Of a stretch of DNA of 64,000 nt, positions 1-8,828 are shown piece after piece. Location: NCBI GenBank assembly GCA_038400315.1, contig CP151667.1, positions 2,677,174-2,741,173 of the forward strand. The letters run 5' to 3'. A program made the translations under genes and the position numbers. The notes beneath the pieces were generated by a model. It did no database searches, was not told where the DNA came from, and was given only the letters and a program-made list of their open reading frames with translations. Every line of letters begins with the position of its first letter. Positions within the stretch are counted from its first letter, which is position 1. Source of the stretch: Isosphaeraceae bacterium EP7. GTDB lineage: Bacteria; Planctomycetota; Planctomycetia; Isosphaerales; Isosphaeraceae.

Positions 1-610
1 CCGCACCTGAAACCCTTACTGAATCAGGCCGTGGCCCGGCTGAAACCCGCCGAGCAGTCAGCTACCCTCACTCGCGAGGGGCGGTACCGCGAAGACCTGT
101 GCTATCGACTGGGGGTCTTTCTCGTCCACCTGCCGCTCCTGCGCGATCGGCTCGCCGACCTGCCGTTACTGGCGGAGCACTTCTGTGCCGGTTCCGCGTC
201 GAACTGAGGAAGGAAGTGAGCAGCAGTGCTCCGGAGCTCCTCGATCGGCTGGGATGGTATTCCGGGCTCGGCAACGTGCAGGGATAGCAGAACGTCCTGA
301 AGTCGGCGCCGCTACGCTCCCACGGGCCGATCCTCCTGCTCGATTCCTTCACCCGCTGGAGGATCCCACTGTCGGGATAGCCCCGGCCCCCGGAGTCCGA
401 CACTGCGGCGGGCGTGCCCGACTGGGTAACTTCGTGGATCGGAGATTACGCGACGGCACGACGGACCTCCTTGCCAAGGCCCAGGCCGCCATGGTGTGAG
501 ATATCCTCGTGCGCATCCCGCTACCTTCCGGGGGGAACCAGATTCGGGCTGCGCGTCGTTTGGGGATTTCACGCGATCCCCTTCGCGCCAAGCGACGAAC
601 TCTTGACATT
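1..610 (+). pseudogene. Decayed sigma-54-dependent (NtrC/Fis-type) activator, 5' end outside window
   Basis: Frame 1 is open from base 1 to a TGA at 205-207 and reads a degraded sigma-54 AAA+ segment with the [13 protein letters not shown] and [18 protein letters not shown] signatures, which correspond to the usual REGxFREDLYYRL...LPPLRER..DIPLLAEHF. After that stop, a second frame (about 215-350) continues with LLDRLGWYSGLGNVQG, the remnant of the WPGNVREL block, broken by a TAG. A third segment near 530-605 reads GGNQIRAARRLGISRDPLR, which matches a Fis-type helix-turn-helix. The order AAA+, WPGNV, HTH is that of the family, but stops and frame changes mean no functional product. The functional parent would have activated sigma-54 promoters. 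Confidence 0.8.
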
Positions 611-1310
611 GTCACTGCTTCAACGCTGGCCAAACTTCAGAGACTTCTGGGTGATTCATGTCTCAAAAACTTCTGGGTGATTCCTAAGCCGCCTGTGGAC
701 GAAAATGGGCCACGACGCCGCCTTGGCCGTTGCCCGGTCGCAACCATTTGGACGCTGATGCAAATAATATACTTCACACAATAAAGCGCCAATATTTGCA
801 GGTCAGCCCTCAGGCTCGCTTACTTTTAAGGCCTTGCGATATAAAGGCACGTCAGCTGGGCTCTAGCCTCTCGGGATTTCACCTTTAAAGCCGATTTGTC
901 CCGAGCGCACGTAATACTTAGTAGCAAACGTGTTTCGCCGCTATCTTGACCGCCATTAACCATGCTGGCATTTTGCTTTTATCATTCTTTAAATATCGGA
1001 TCTCCTAGGCAAGTTTGCCCGAGATCCCACTCGACGTCGCTAGTGGCATTCCCCCCAGGCCACCCAGGATTTTCATCCCTGTAGACTCCAGGACCGACCC
1101 GATTCCGGCGACGGAATCTTGGGCGCTGCTGCCCTGTTTTCTCACTTCAGATTCCATCGAAGCCTAGGTCATAGCCGGGGCCCTGTCCACCCGCCACATC
1201 CGGGCCTCGACGACCCGGGAGTGGGCATCTCCCGCTACTTGCGCGACTGCCACACGAACGGACGATTTCGCACCCTCCGCCTCGCTTTACTAACGCAGGA
1301 GTCGACGCCG
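611..1310. other. Long AT-richer intergenic stretch before the surface-protein gene
   Basis: I see no convincing gene here. The 14-base string CTTCTGGGTGATTC occurs twice (about 646 and 670). The stretch from about 760 to 1010 is AT-richer than its surroundings and probably holds the promoter of the gene starting at 1311, but no clear -35/-10 pair stands out. An upstream in-frame ATG at 1119 would add 64 residues with no signal-like character to the next protein and was not used as its start. Confidence 0.4.
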
Positions 1311-4300
1311 ATGTCGCTGTTCAAGGCATTCCGCGATCACCACACCAACCGCAAGCTAAACCGCTCTCGCGAGGCCCGCCGAAGCGGTTCCATCGCCTGG
1401 GCGAGCTTAGGCCGATCGGGCGGTAACCCGGTAGACTCCGTTGTCCAGTTGCTGGAATCGCGGACGCTCATGACGGCCCGAGTGGTGACCGACCTCCCCG
1501 ATTACGCGCCCGGCTCGACTGCCCAGATCACGGCATGGAACGATGAGGCCGAGGGCTCGAACTTCAATATCGGCGAGACGCTGAAGTTTCAGGTCACTCG
1601 GACCGATGGGATCGAGGATTTCCCCAGTGGCAACCTCCCATGGTTCGTCACCGACGGCGGCACAGGCGACGCCGACGGCGTGGCCAACGGATCGATCGGG
1701 ACGTCCTGGTTCGTTGAAAATCAATATGCTTATGCTTCGTTGAAGTTGACGGCGACCGGGGTCGATTCGGGGGCCGAGGCGACGACGCATTTTACTGACG
1801 CGCCGACTAATGTAGACAACGTGGAAGGGTGGGAGACCCTAGTCGGTGTAGGTGCTTGGGGTGGCAATCTCCAGGGGAGCAATTCGCGGTTCAATGAAGG
1901 CGACGTCATTCCCTTCCGCATCGTGATCAAAAATGCGACGGCGGGCGCGAAGAGCGTCGAGCTGAAGTATGACTTCACGAACTCTAGCGGCGTTCACTTC
2001 ATCGACTCGCTTGCAAGTTACAACGCAACGTTCGCCGGGGTGGACCCGACCGTCGGCACGATACCGGCCGGCGTCTCGAGCAACTGGGCGATCCCAACCG
2101 ACGGTTCGCTCCCCAGCGGTACCCAGGTCTCCGGTTCGATCACCACCTACGGGCTTACAGGACTGACATTCTCCGCATACAGTCTCGCGTCCAATCAGAA
2201 GTCAATGACGCTGTCGTTCAACGTGCCTACGGCCGCCGCGGGATCCGACGTGATCCTGCTCTACGGCGGTCACCTGGCCAGCGAGGTGGTCTGGGGTCCT
2301 AACAAGGGATCATCCGATTTCCCCGGCGGTTCCGGGAAGACCTACGAGAGGTTGGTCGGCTCGAGCAGCTTCAATAATGCATCCGTCAACCCTAGCAGTT
2401 CCATCAACCCGCCGCCCGTCGCCGAGGCAAACGGCCCCTACAGCGTCTCGGAGGGGGGGAACGTCATCCTCTCGAGCGCCGGATCGAGCGATAGTGTCGG
2501 CGGCTCGGTCGCACTCTACGAATGGGACTTCGACTACGTTTCGTCCACGTTCACCGTTGATGCGACCGGGGCGTCGCCCACCTTCTCTGCGGCTACGCTC
2601 GACGGCCTCTCCAGCCGTACGATCGCCCTGCGCGTCAAGGACAACGAAGGGAGCTACAGCCTCGTCGATACCTCGACGCTTACCATCACAAACGTCGCCC
2701 CGACCATTCCCCTGAGCGGTGACGACAGCGTTAACGAGGGGAGTCTTTACACCCTCACACTCGGCACGGTCGTCGATCCGGGCCTCGACACGGTGGCATC
2801 GTACACCATCAACTGGGGCGACGGCACCACCGAGCCCTTCATTGGCTCGGCTAACGGCGCTGTCAAGACCCACGCCTACGCCGACGGCTCGCTCGCCGGG
2901 ACCTCGCGGACGATCACCGTCTCCCTGACCGACGAGGACGGCACGTTCACGGGCGGGACCAAGGCGATTACCGTCGGCAACGTTGCGCCGACAGCCGCAC
3001 TGGCCAATAACGGCCCGATTGGCGCCGGGGGCACGGCGACGGTCAGCTTTAGCGGCCAATCCGACCCCTCGAACACAGACACGGCCGCCGGCTTCCACTA
3101 CGCCTATTCGACGGTCGGCTTCGGCTCGCTGCCAACTACCTACGCTGGCGCGACCGACGGGGCATCGAAATCGATTGCCTTCCCCAGTGTCGGTACCTTT
3201 ACCGTTTACGGTCGCATCTTCGACAAAGACGGCGGTTCTAGCGACTACACGACGACCGTCATCGTGGGCAAGCTCAGTCAGTCGATCAACTTCACCGCCA
3301 TCCCCGACAAGACCTACGGCGACCAGTCGTTCGCCATCACCGCGTCGGCGACCTCGGGCCTGCCGGTGAACTACAGCATCCTCTCAGGCTCCGAGTTTGC
3401 CACGCTCTCTGGCAACATCGTGACGATCGTCGGTGCCGGCTCGGTCATCATTCAAGCATCACAGCCCGGTGACGCGACCTACAACGCGGCGACCAGCGTT
3501 AGTCGATCCTTCGCCATCGGCAAGGCCGTCTCCTCGGTGGTCGCCACCGGCGGCAGCTTCACCTACGACGGCACGACGCACGCCGGCGGCTCGGCCGTGG
3601 TCAGCGGGGCGGGCGTCATCGACGCCAACGCGGCCGTCCTGAGCTACACCGGCGACCGGGTCAACGCCGGGTCGTACACCGTCGTCGCCACCTACGACGG
3701 CGACGCCAACCACTTCGGCAGCAGCGACAGCGCCTCGATCGCCATCGGCAAGGCCGTCTCCTCGGTGGTCGCCACCGGCGGCAGCTTCACCTACGACGGC
3801 ACGACGCACGCCGGCGGCTCGGCCGTGGTCAGCGGGGCGGGCGTCATCGACGCCAACGCGGCCGTCCTGAGCTACACCGGCGACCGGGTCAACGCCGGGT
3901 CGTACACCGTCGTCGCCACCTACGACGGCGACGCCAACCACTTCGGCAGCAGCGACAGCGCCTCGATCGCCATCGGCAAGGCCGTCTCCTCGGTGGTCGC
4001 CACCGGCGGCAGCTTCACCTACGACGGCACGACGCACGCCGGCGGCTCGGCCGTGGTCAGCGGGGCGGGCGTCATCGACGCCAACGCGGCCGTCCTGAGC
4101 TACACCGGCGACCGGGTCAACGCCGGGTCGTACACCGTCGTCGCCACCTACGACGGCGACGCCAACCACTTCGGCAGCAGCGACAGCGCCTCGATCGCCA
4201 TCGGCAAGGCCGTCTCCTCGGTGGTCGCCACCGGCGGCAGCTTCACCTACGACGGCACGACGCACGCCGGCGGCTCGGCCGTGGTCAGCGGGGCGGGCGT

Positions 4301-6341
4301 CATCGACGCCAACGCGGCCGTCCTGAGCTACACCGGCGACCGGGTCAACGCCGGGTCGTACACCGTCGTCGCCACCTACGACGGCGACGCCAACCACTTC
4401 GGCAGCAGCGACAGCGCCTCGATCGCCATCGGCAAGGCCGTCTCCTCGGTGGTCGCCACCGGCGGCAGCTTCACCTACGACGGCACGACGCACGCCGGCG
4501 GCTCGGCCGTGGTCAGCGGGGCGGGCGTCATCGACGCCAACGCGGCCGTCCTGAGCTACACCGGCGACCGGGTCAACGCCGGGTCGTACACCGTCGTCGC
4601 CACCTACGACGGCGACGCCAACCACTTCGGCAGCAGCGACAGCGCCTCGATCGCCATCGGCAAGGCCGTCTCGACGACCAGTGTGAGTGGCGGGACGTTC
4701 ACTTACGATGCCAGCCCGCACGGGGCGACCTCTAGCTCGGCGATCGGCGCCGGGGCAATGAGCACCACCGCCACCAGCTTCCTATATCAGGGTTCCGGCA
4801 CCACCACTTATGGCTTTAGCTCCACGGCACCCACCAATGCGGGGACCTACAGCGTGATCGCGTCCTACGCCGGCGACGCCAACCACGAAGGGAGTACCAG
4901 CACCTCGGCCGCAATCACGATCAACAAGGCCAACCAAGTCATCACCTGGTCCAACCCGGTGGCAATCACCTACGGCACGGCGTTGTCTGCCACGCAGCTC
5001 AACGCCAGCGTGGCGGGCGTCGCTGGTGGCTCAGCCCCCGGCTCACTGACCTATCTTCCGGCCGCGGGTACGGTCCTCAATGCGGGGAACGGACAGACGT
5101 TGATGGTGTCGGCGGCTGCAACTCAGAACTACAACGCCGCGTCGAAGTCCGTGTCCATCAACGTCAACCAGGCCAGCCTGATCGTCTCGGCCAACCCGCA
5201 GACCAAGCTCTTCGCCGCCCCGCTACCAACCCTGACCTACACCTACAGCGGACTGGTTAACGGTGACGGCCCCAGCGTATTCACCGGTGCCCTGGCCACC
5301 ACGGCGACGCAGACGAGTCCTGTCGGGGAATACCCGATCACCCGGGGAAACCTCGCGGCGGGCAGCAACTATTTGATCAGCTTCACGGGTAGCAAGCTGA
5401 CGGTCACCGCCCGCGACTCGATCGTCCGCTACATCGGCCAGCAATTGTTCGTGACCTCGGGCACCAGCGCCACGACGGCCCAGGTTACGCTCTCGGCGAG
5501 CATGCAGGATCCGACGGGGTCGTACCCACTGAGTGGAGCGAAGGTGGACTTCCTCAGCATCGACCCCGCCACGGGGTTGGTGCTCAAGGTTCTCGCCACT
5601 GGCGTGCCCGTCAGCTCGGTGCCCGGCCAGCCTGACACTGGCACGGCCAACACGATCGTGACGCTGAGCACCGGCCAGTACGGCAGCTCCTTGTATCTCA
5701 TCAGGGTGGTGGCGACCGGCAACTACACCAACGAAGACCAGCTGGCCGCGGACAAGACGGCGACCGTCGTCATCTCGAAGCCTGCCGCGACCAATGAGAT
5801 CATTGGTGGCGGGACGATCAACAAGTTGACGGCTCCGACAGCGACCTCGGGTATCGCCGCAGGAACCTTCGGCATCACCGCCGAGACGAGCTTGCTGACG
5901 ACTTACAGCATCGGCGTGAAGTACAACAAGAGCGGCGCCAATCTGCAGGGCCAGGTCCTGTTGATGATCCCGCAGACGGACGGCTCGACCCTCTTCATCA
6001 AGAGCAATTCGCTCTCGTCGCTTGCCGTCAACTCGGTGATCGATAAGCTCACCGGCAACACGACGAAGACCGCCACCCTCTATGCCAAGGCGTCGGTCTA
6101 CCTGACCAAGGACGGCGTGACGACTCCCATCGAGGGCAACGTCTCCCTGCGAGTTGATCTGCTCAACGTCATCGACAAGACCGGCAAGGTCGTGAACTCG
6201 GAGGTCGGCTTCACCACCCTCTCGTCGAAGTCGGGCGAGATGTTCTACTCCAACAACTGGTACTTCGACGTGACCACCTCGACCTGGAAGACGAGGACCC
6301 AGAAGGTCAACTCGCCGGAGAGCTTTATCACGATCAGCTGA
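1311..6341 (+). CDS. Giant exported surface protein with PKD/Ig-like domains and perfect MBG-type repeats
   Basis: This is a 1676-residue protein. ATG 1311 was chosen because AGGAG lies 9 bases upstream and the N-terminus then begins with a basic segment followed by VQLLESRTLM, the planctomycete 'LExRxLL' motif of large exported proteins. The central part has PKD-like domains (GPYSVSEGG...LYEWDFD, then NWGDGTTEPF), followed from about residue 735 to 1114 by five 76-residue units containing YDGDANHFGSS and VNAGSYTVVATY (MBG/Ig-like fold). A diverged sixth unit and further Ig-like modules follow. The C-terminal part (about 1400-1676) is a Ser/Thr/Lys-rich domain I do not recognise. It probably acts at the cell surface, in adhesion or as envelope structure. 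A strong terminator follows at 6466. Confidence 0.85.
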   Translation: MSLFKAFRDHHTNRKLNRSREARRSGSIAWASLGRSGGNPVDSVVQLLESRTLMTARVVTDLPDYAPGSTAQITAWNDEAEGSNFNIGETLKFQVTRTDGIEDFPSGNLPWFVTDGGTGDADGVANGSIGTSWFVENQYAYASLKLTATGVDSGAEATTHFTDAPTNVDNVEGWETLVGVGAWGGNLQGSNSRFNEGDVIPFRIVIKNATAGAKSVELKYDFTNSSGVHFIDSLASYNATFAGVDPTVGTIPAGVSSNWAIPTDGSLPSGTQVSGSITTYGLTGLTFSAYSLASNQKSMTLSFNVPTAAAGSDVILLYGGHLASEVVWGPNKGSSDFPGGSGKTYERLVGSSSFNNASVNPSSSINPPPVAEANGPYSVSEGGNVILSSAGSSDSVGGSVALYEWDFDYVSSTFTVDATGASPTFSAATLDGLSSRTIALRVKDNEGSYSLVDTSTLTITNVAPTIPLSGDDSVNEGSLYTLTLGTVVDPGLDTVASYTINWGDGTTEPFIGSANGAVKTHAYADGSLAGTSRTITVSLTDEDGTFTGGTKAITVGNVAPTAALANNGPIGAGGTATVSFSGQSDPSNTDTAAGFHYAYSTVGFGSLPTTYAGATDGASKSIAFPSVGTFTVYGRIFDKDGGSSDYTTTVIVGKLSQSINFTAIPDKTYGDQSFAITASATSGLPVNYSILSGSEFATLSGNIVTIVGAGSVIIQASQPGDATYNAATSVSRSFAIGKAVSSVVATGGSFTYDGTTHAGGSAVVSGAGVIDANAAVLSYTGDRVNAGSYTVVATYDGDANHFGSSDSASIAIGKAVSSVVATGGSFTYDGTTHAGGSAVVSGAGVIDANAAVLSYTGDRVNAGSYTVVATYDGDANHFGSSDSASIAIGKAVSSVVATGGSFTYDGTTHAGGSAVVSGAGVIDANAAVLSYTGDRVNAGSYTVVATYDGDANHFGSSDSASIAIGKAVSSVVATGGSFTYDGTTHAGGSAVVSGAGVIDANAAVLSYTGDRVNAGSYTVVATYDGDANHFGSSDSASIAIGKAVSSVVATGGSFTYDGTTHAGGSAVVSGAGVIDANAAVLSYTGDRVNAGSYTVVATYDGDANHFGSSDSASIAIGKAVSTTSVSGGTFTYDASPHGATSSSAIGAGAMSTTATSFLYQGSGTTTYGFSSTAPTNAGTYSVIASYAGDANHEGSTSTSAAITINKANQVITWSNPVAITYGTALSATQLNASVAGVAGGSAPGSLTYLPAAGTVLNAGNGQTLMVSAAATQNYNAASKSVSINVNQASLIVSANPQTKLFAAPLPTLTYTYSGLVNGDGPSVFTGALATTATQTSPVGEYPITRGNLAAGSNYLISFTGSKLTVTARDSIVRYIGQQLFVTSGTSATTAQVTLSASMQDPTGSYPLSGAKVDFLSIDPATGLVLKVLATGVPVSSVPGQPDTGTANTIVTLSTGQYGSSLYLIRVVATGNYTNEDQLAADKTATVVISKPAATNEIIGGGTINKLTAPTATSGIAAGTFGITAETSLLTTYSIGVKYNKSGANLQGQVLLMIPQTDGSTLFIKSNSLSSLAVNSVIDKLTGNTTKTATLYAKASVYLTKDGVTTPIEGNVSLRVDLLNVIDKTGKVVNSEVGFTTLSSKSGEMFYSNNWYFDVTTSTWKTRTQKVNSPESFITIS
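3513..4652 (+). repeat. Five tandem 228-bp repeats, apparently identical, coding for 76-residue Ig-like units
   Basis: Units begin at 3513, 3741, 3969, 4197 and 4425, exactly 228 bases apart. Reading them side by side I find no base differences, including at third codon positions. The unit after 4653 is related in protein sequence but diverged in DNA. Perfect identity at silent sites points to recent expansion or ongoing unequal recombination or gene conversion rather than old domain duplication. The period is a multiple of three, so copy-number change would alter protein length without breaking the frame. Confidence 0.95.
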
Positions 6342-6465
6342 TCGCGGCGTCCCATTCCGGCGGGCTGTGGACCTCGTGCCTCAGCTCGTCGGCCGATCCT
6401 CCTGATCCGCGTCGATGTCTCGCCTCCGAGTCCAGGTGGGCTGGATGAGACCGAGCCAACTTCAC

Positions 6466-6491
6466 GGCCCTGGAGCGATCCAGGGCCTTTT
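6466..6491 (+). terminator. Rho-independent terminator of the surface-protein gene
   Basis: GGCCCTGG (6466-6473) pairs perfectly with CCAGGGCC (6480-6487) across a six-base loop and is followed by TTTT. It lies 125 bases after the stop codon of the large surface protein. No gene is credible between 6342 and 6769; a reading frame at 6415 runs across this hairpin. Confidence 0.8.
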
Positions 6492-6769
6492 CGCACCTGA
6501 ATCGAGAGATCATCTCATGGCTCGAGAGACAGCCGGAGCCAGCGTGTGCCGAGATAGGACGCTCCCGATCAAATACTGGGTCCAGACCATAAAGGACGCG
6601 ACACTCCGCGTTACCCTGGAGACGATCGAGGCTCCAGATGACCCGAAGCTGAACCCAGTGAATCGCCAGAGGGTATCTCGCTTCCCTCAGCGGCCGATAC
6701 TGTGCTCGACGCCGCAGGGTGCGTCATTTGCATGAATGGGCGCTGGTGCCGTGCCCTGGAGGTCGGGTC

Positions 6770-8389
6770 ATGCAGATGACATCCATCCAAACGCGCTGTC
6801 CCCATTGCCTGAGCATCGCGCGGGTCGGGCCGAAAAACCAGGGTCAGGTCGTCTCGTGCCACAAGTGCAGGGAATCATTTCGGGTCTCAAGCCACATACT
6901 CATCGCCTGCCCGAACTGCGGGCGAGAACTACGAGGTCGGCCTGAATCCATCGGCCAGCAAGTCAGCTGCAAACGCTGCTTTCACATGTTCCGCGCCGAG
7001 CCCGAAGGGGACAGCCTCATTGCGCCTTCCTCCCCTTGGCCCCCTCCGGCATCGCCGGCGCCGAGGGACGGGGTTGCGGAACCCGTTCCCCCGGTGATGA
7101 CGCCCGAAGACGAGGTCCAGCCACCCCCCGCTGAAGCTGCAGTCCGGACGGCCGAGGCGGCCGTGTCGGGCGAACAGCTCCGAGGGGCGCAAGGACAGCT
7201 CGCGGAACGTCCGGGCCCGGTGGAGGATCGGCATGAGAGGTTGGAACAGCCTCGGGAGCAGCATCTGCAGGCCGAGGCGTTGCGCCTCGCATTGGCGGAG
7301 GCCCTGTCCGAACTCCTCCAAGTCCGCGACCAGGCCCGAGACCTCCAGGAGCAGGATAATAAGCTTGTCTCCTTGAGGGATACGTTTGGGGTCACCCGGA
7401 CGGAGGCTGAGTGGCTTCAGGTCGCACTCCAGGAGGCCTAAACGGCTGGCGGTCAGGCCACCGAATCGAGGGCCGGCGAGATGGAGGCCCTACGCGCCCA
7501 CCGGGACCGGTTCAAGGAAGTGGTTCAGGCCCTTCACCACGAACTCGACGCACTTCGGGACGAGCAGGGACGAATTCGCGACCGGACCGGGGGTTTGCAG
7601 GAGCAGACTGACCACCCCCCCCTGCCGAGTGAGGAACTCGACTCCGCTCGGTTCGATACCGATCGGCTCCGGGCGGAACTTCGTGAAGCGCAGGCTCTGG
7701 CGACTGCATGTCAGGCCGACCTCCAAGCCAACGCAGAGCTGAGTCGGGACTTCGAGGCAGCCCGCGCCCACCGGGATCGGCTCCACGAGGAGGTGCAAAG
7801 CCTCCGCGCCGAGATCGAGGCGATCCGGGCCAAGGACGAGTCGCTCCAGGGAGAGGCCGACCAAGTCGGCCCTCTGAGGAAAGAGCTTGTTACCTCCCGG
7901 GCCGAGGCAAATCGGCTTCAGGAGCATCTTCGAGAGGCGCGGGAGCAACACGCCGCACGCCAGGCGGAACTCCAGGCCGCTAGGTCGCGGGCTGAGGAGC
8001 TTGAATCCCTGATTGACCACCGAGACCAGCTCCAAGTGGAGGTACAGACTCTCCACGTCGAACTCGAGGAGCTTCGGGCCGATCAAGACCGCTGGAAACG
8101 GTCCCTGGCCGAGGCCGAGCGTCGGCAAGAATCCATGGCTCGGGAGTTCGAGGAGGCACGGCGTGGATGGGAGACGGAGTGGCTGGCGCGACAAGGTCAG
8201 TGGGAGCAGCAGCAACGCAATCTAATCCAGGTGGCCGAGCATTGCCGCGGTGAGGCCGAGACGCGGTGTCCGTCCGGTGAACCGCGCCGAACGGATACCC
8301 CGGCCCCTGTTGCGGGGCGTCAGGTGAAATTAGGCCCGGAAGGGCTCCGAGGAATGGCCCCGCTGAATGTAGGTGCGATCGCTGCGTGA
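6770..8389 (+). pseudogene. Zinc-ribbon plus long coiled-coil protein interrupted by one in-frame TAA
   Basis: ATG 6770 has GGAGG 7 bases upstream. The first 75 residues carry two zinc-ribbon modules, CPHC...CHKC and CPNC...CKRC, of the MJ0042/zinc-ribbon type common at planctomycete N-termini. A Pro/Glu-rich linker and a long heptad-rich coiled coil follow. The frame is stopped by TAA at 7439-7441, yet the same frame continues open to 8389 with matching coiled-coil sequence. Three internal repeats are visible (HRDRFKEVVQALHHELDALR, HRDRLHEEVQSLRAEIEAIR and a third near residue 425). The continuity of frame and repeats across the stop shows one original gene. It is most simply a nonsense mutation; readthrough cannot be excluded. 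The function is unknown, perhaps scaffold-like. Confidence 0.7.
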
Positions 8390-8559
8390 CTTCTCCGTAT
8401 AGCGGCCGGATCGGCTCCCACATCGCCTTGGTTTCGGGGCCTGCTCAGCGTTCACTCGCGTTGCGGCCTGCCTGCTCGCCGAGCCGCCGAGGCGGCCCGT
8501 TCTCTCGAAGGCTTCGACGGCTTCGTCACCTGCGCCGCCGCTCCGATAGCTACCGGCTG

Positions 8560-8735
8560 GAGCGACCGGTTGCCGGGCGGGAATTGCATCCGCTGAAGAT
8601 CCGAGCCCTTCCACGGCGCTTGCTATCGAAAGGCCTCCTCGCGTACGAGGACAAGGCTCTCCAGCGGGCGGTGGCGATGGTCCTGGAGGCCGTCTACGGG
8701 CAGGACTTCCTGGACTGCTCGTACGGTCGGGGGGT
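8560..8735 (+). pseudogene. Fragment of a group II intron reverse transcriptase/maturase
   Basis: The frame at 8647-8727 reads EDKALQRAVAMVLEAVYGQ followed by DFLDCSYG, which closely follows the conserved LtrA-type reverse transcriptase block (EDKxVQRAVxxVLEAxYExDFxDxSYGFRPGR). The frame is then lost at the point where FRPGR should follow. About 25 residues before it are compatible with the preceding 'P..R.L.IP' block but degraded. No other RT motif (such as YADD) is present, so this is a short relic. It sits just outside the terminator of the cadherin-type gene. Confidence 0.65.
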
Positions 8736-8780
8736 AGCCGGTCGCGGGCATCGTCGCCGGGCCCGGGGGCCGGGTCAAAT

Positions 8781-8811
8781 TAAAAGTCCCCCGGGCGGCA
8801 GGGCCCGGGGG
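8781..8811 (-). terminator. Rho-independent terminator of the cadherin-type surface gene
   Basis: On the minus strand CCCCCGGGC pairs with GCCCGGGGG (plus positions 8788-8796 and 8803-8811) around a six-base loop and is followed by ACTTTTAATT. It lies 18 bases beyond the stop codon at 8829. Confidence 0.85.
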
Positions 8812-8828
8812 ATGCCGGAGGGCTATGG

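Noticed and set aside
3513-4652. Possible CRISPR or regulatory repeat array
   Set aside because: Units are 228 bp without spacers, in frame and coding; no Cas gene is present.
3459-4721. 420-residue minus-strand frame over the 228-bp repeats
   Set aside because: It is the mirror of the surface protein's repeats, with translated low-complexity sequence and no ribosome site.
6415-6735. 106-residue frame after the surface protein
   Set aside because: It spans a strong terminator, has no ribosome site and no family character.
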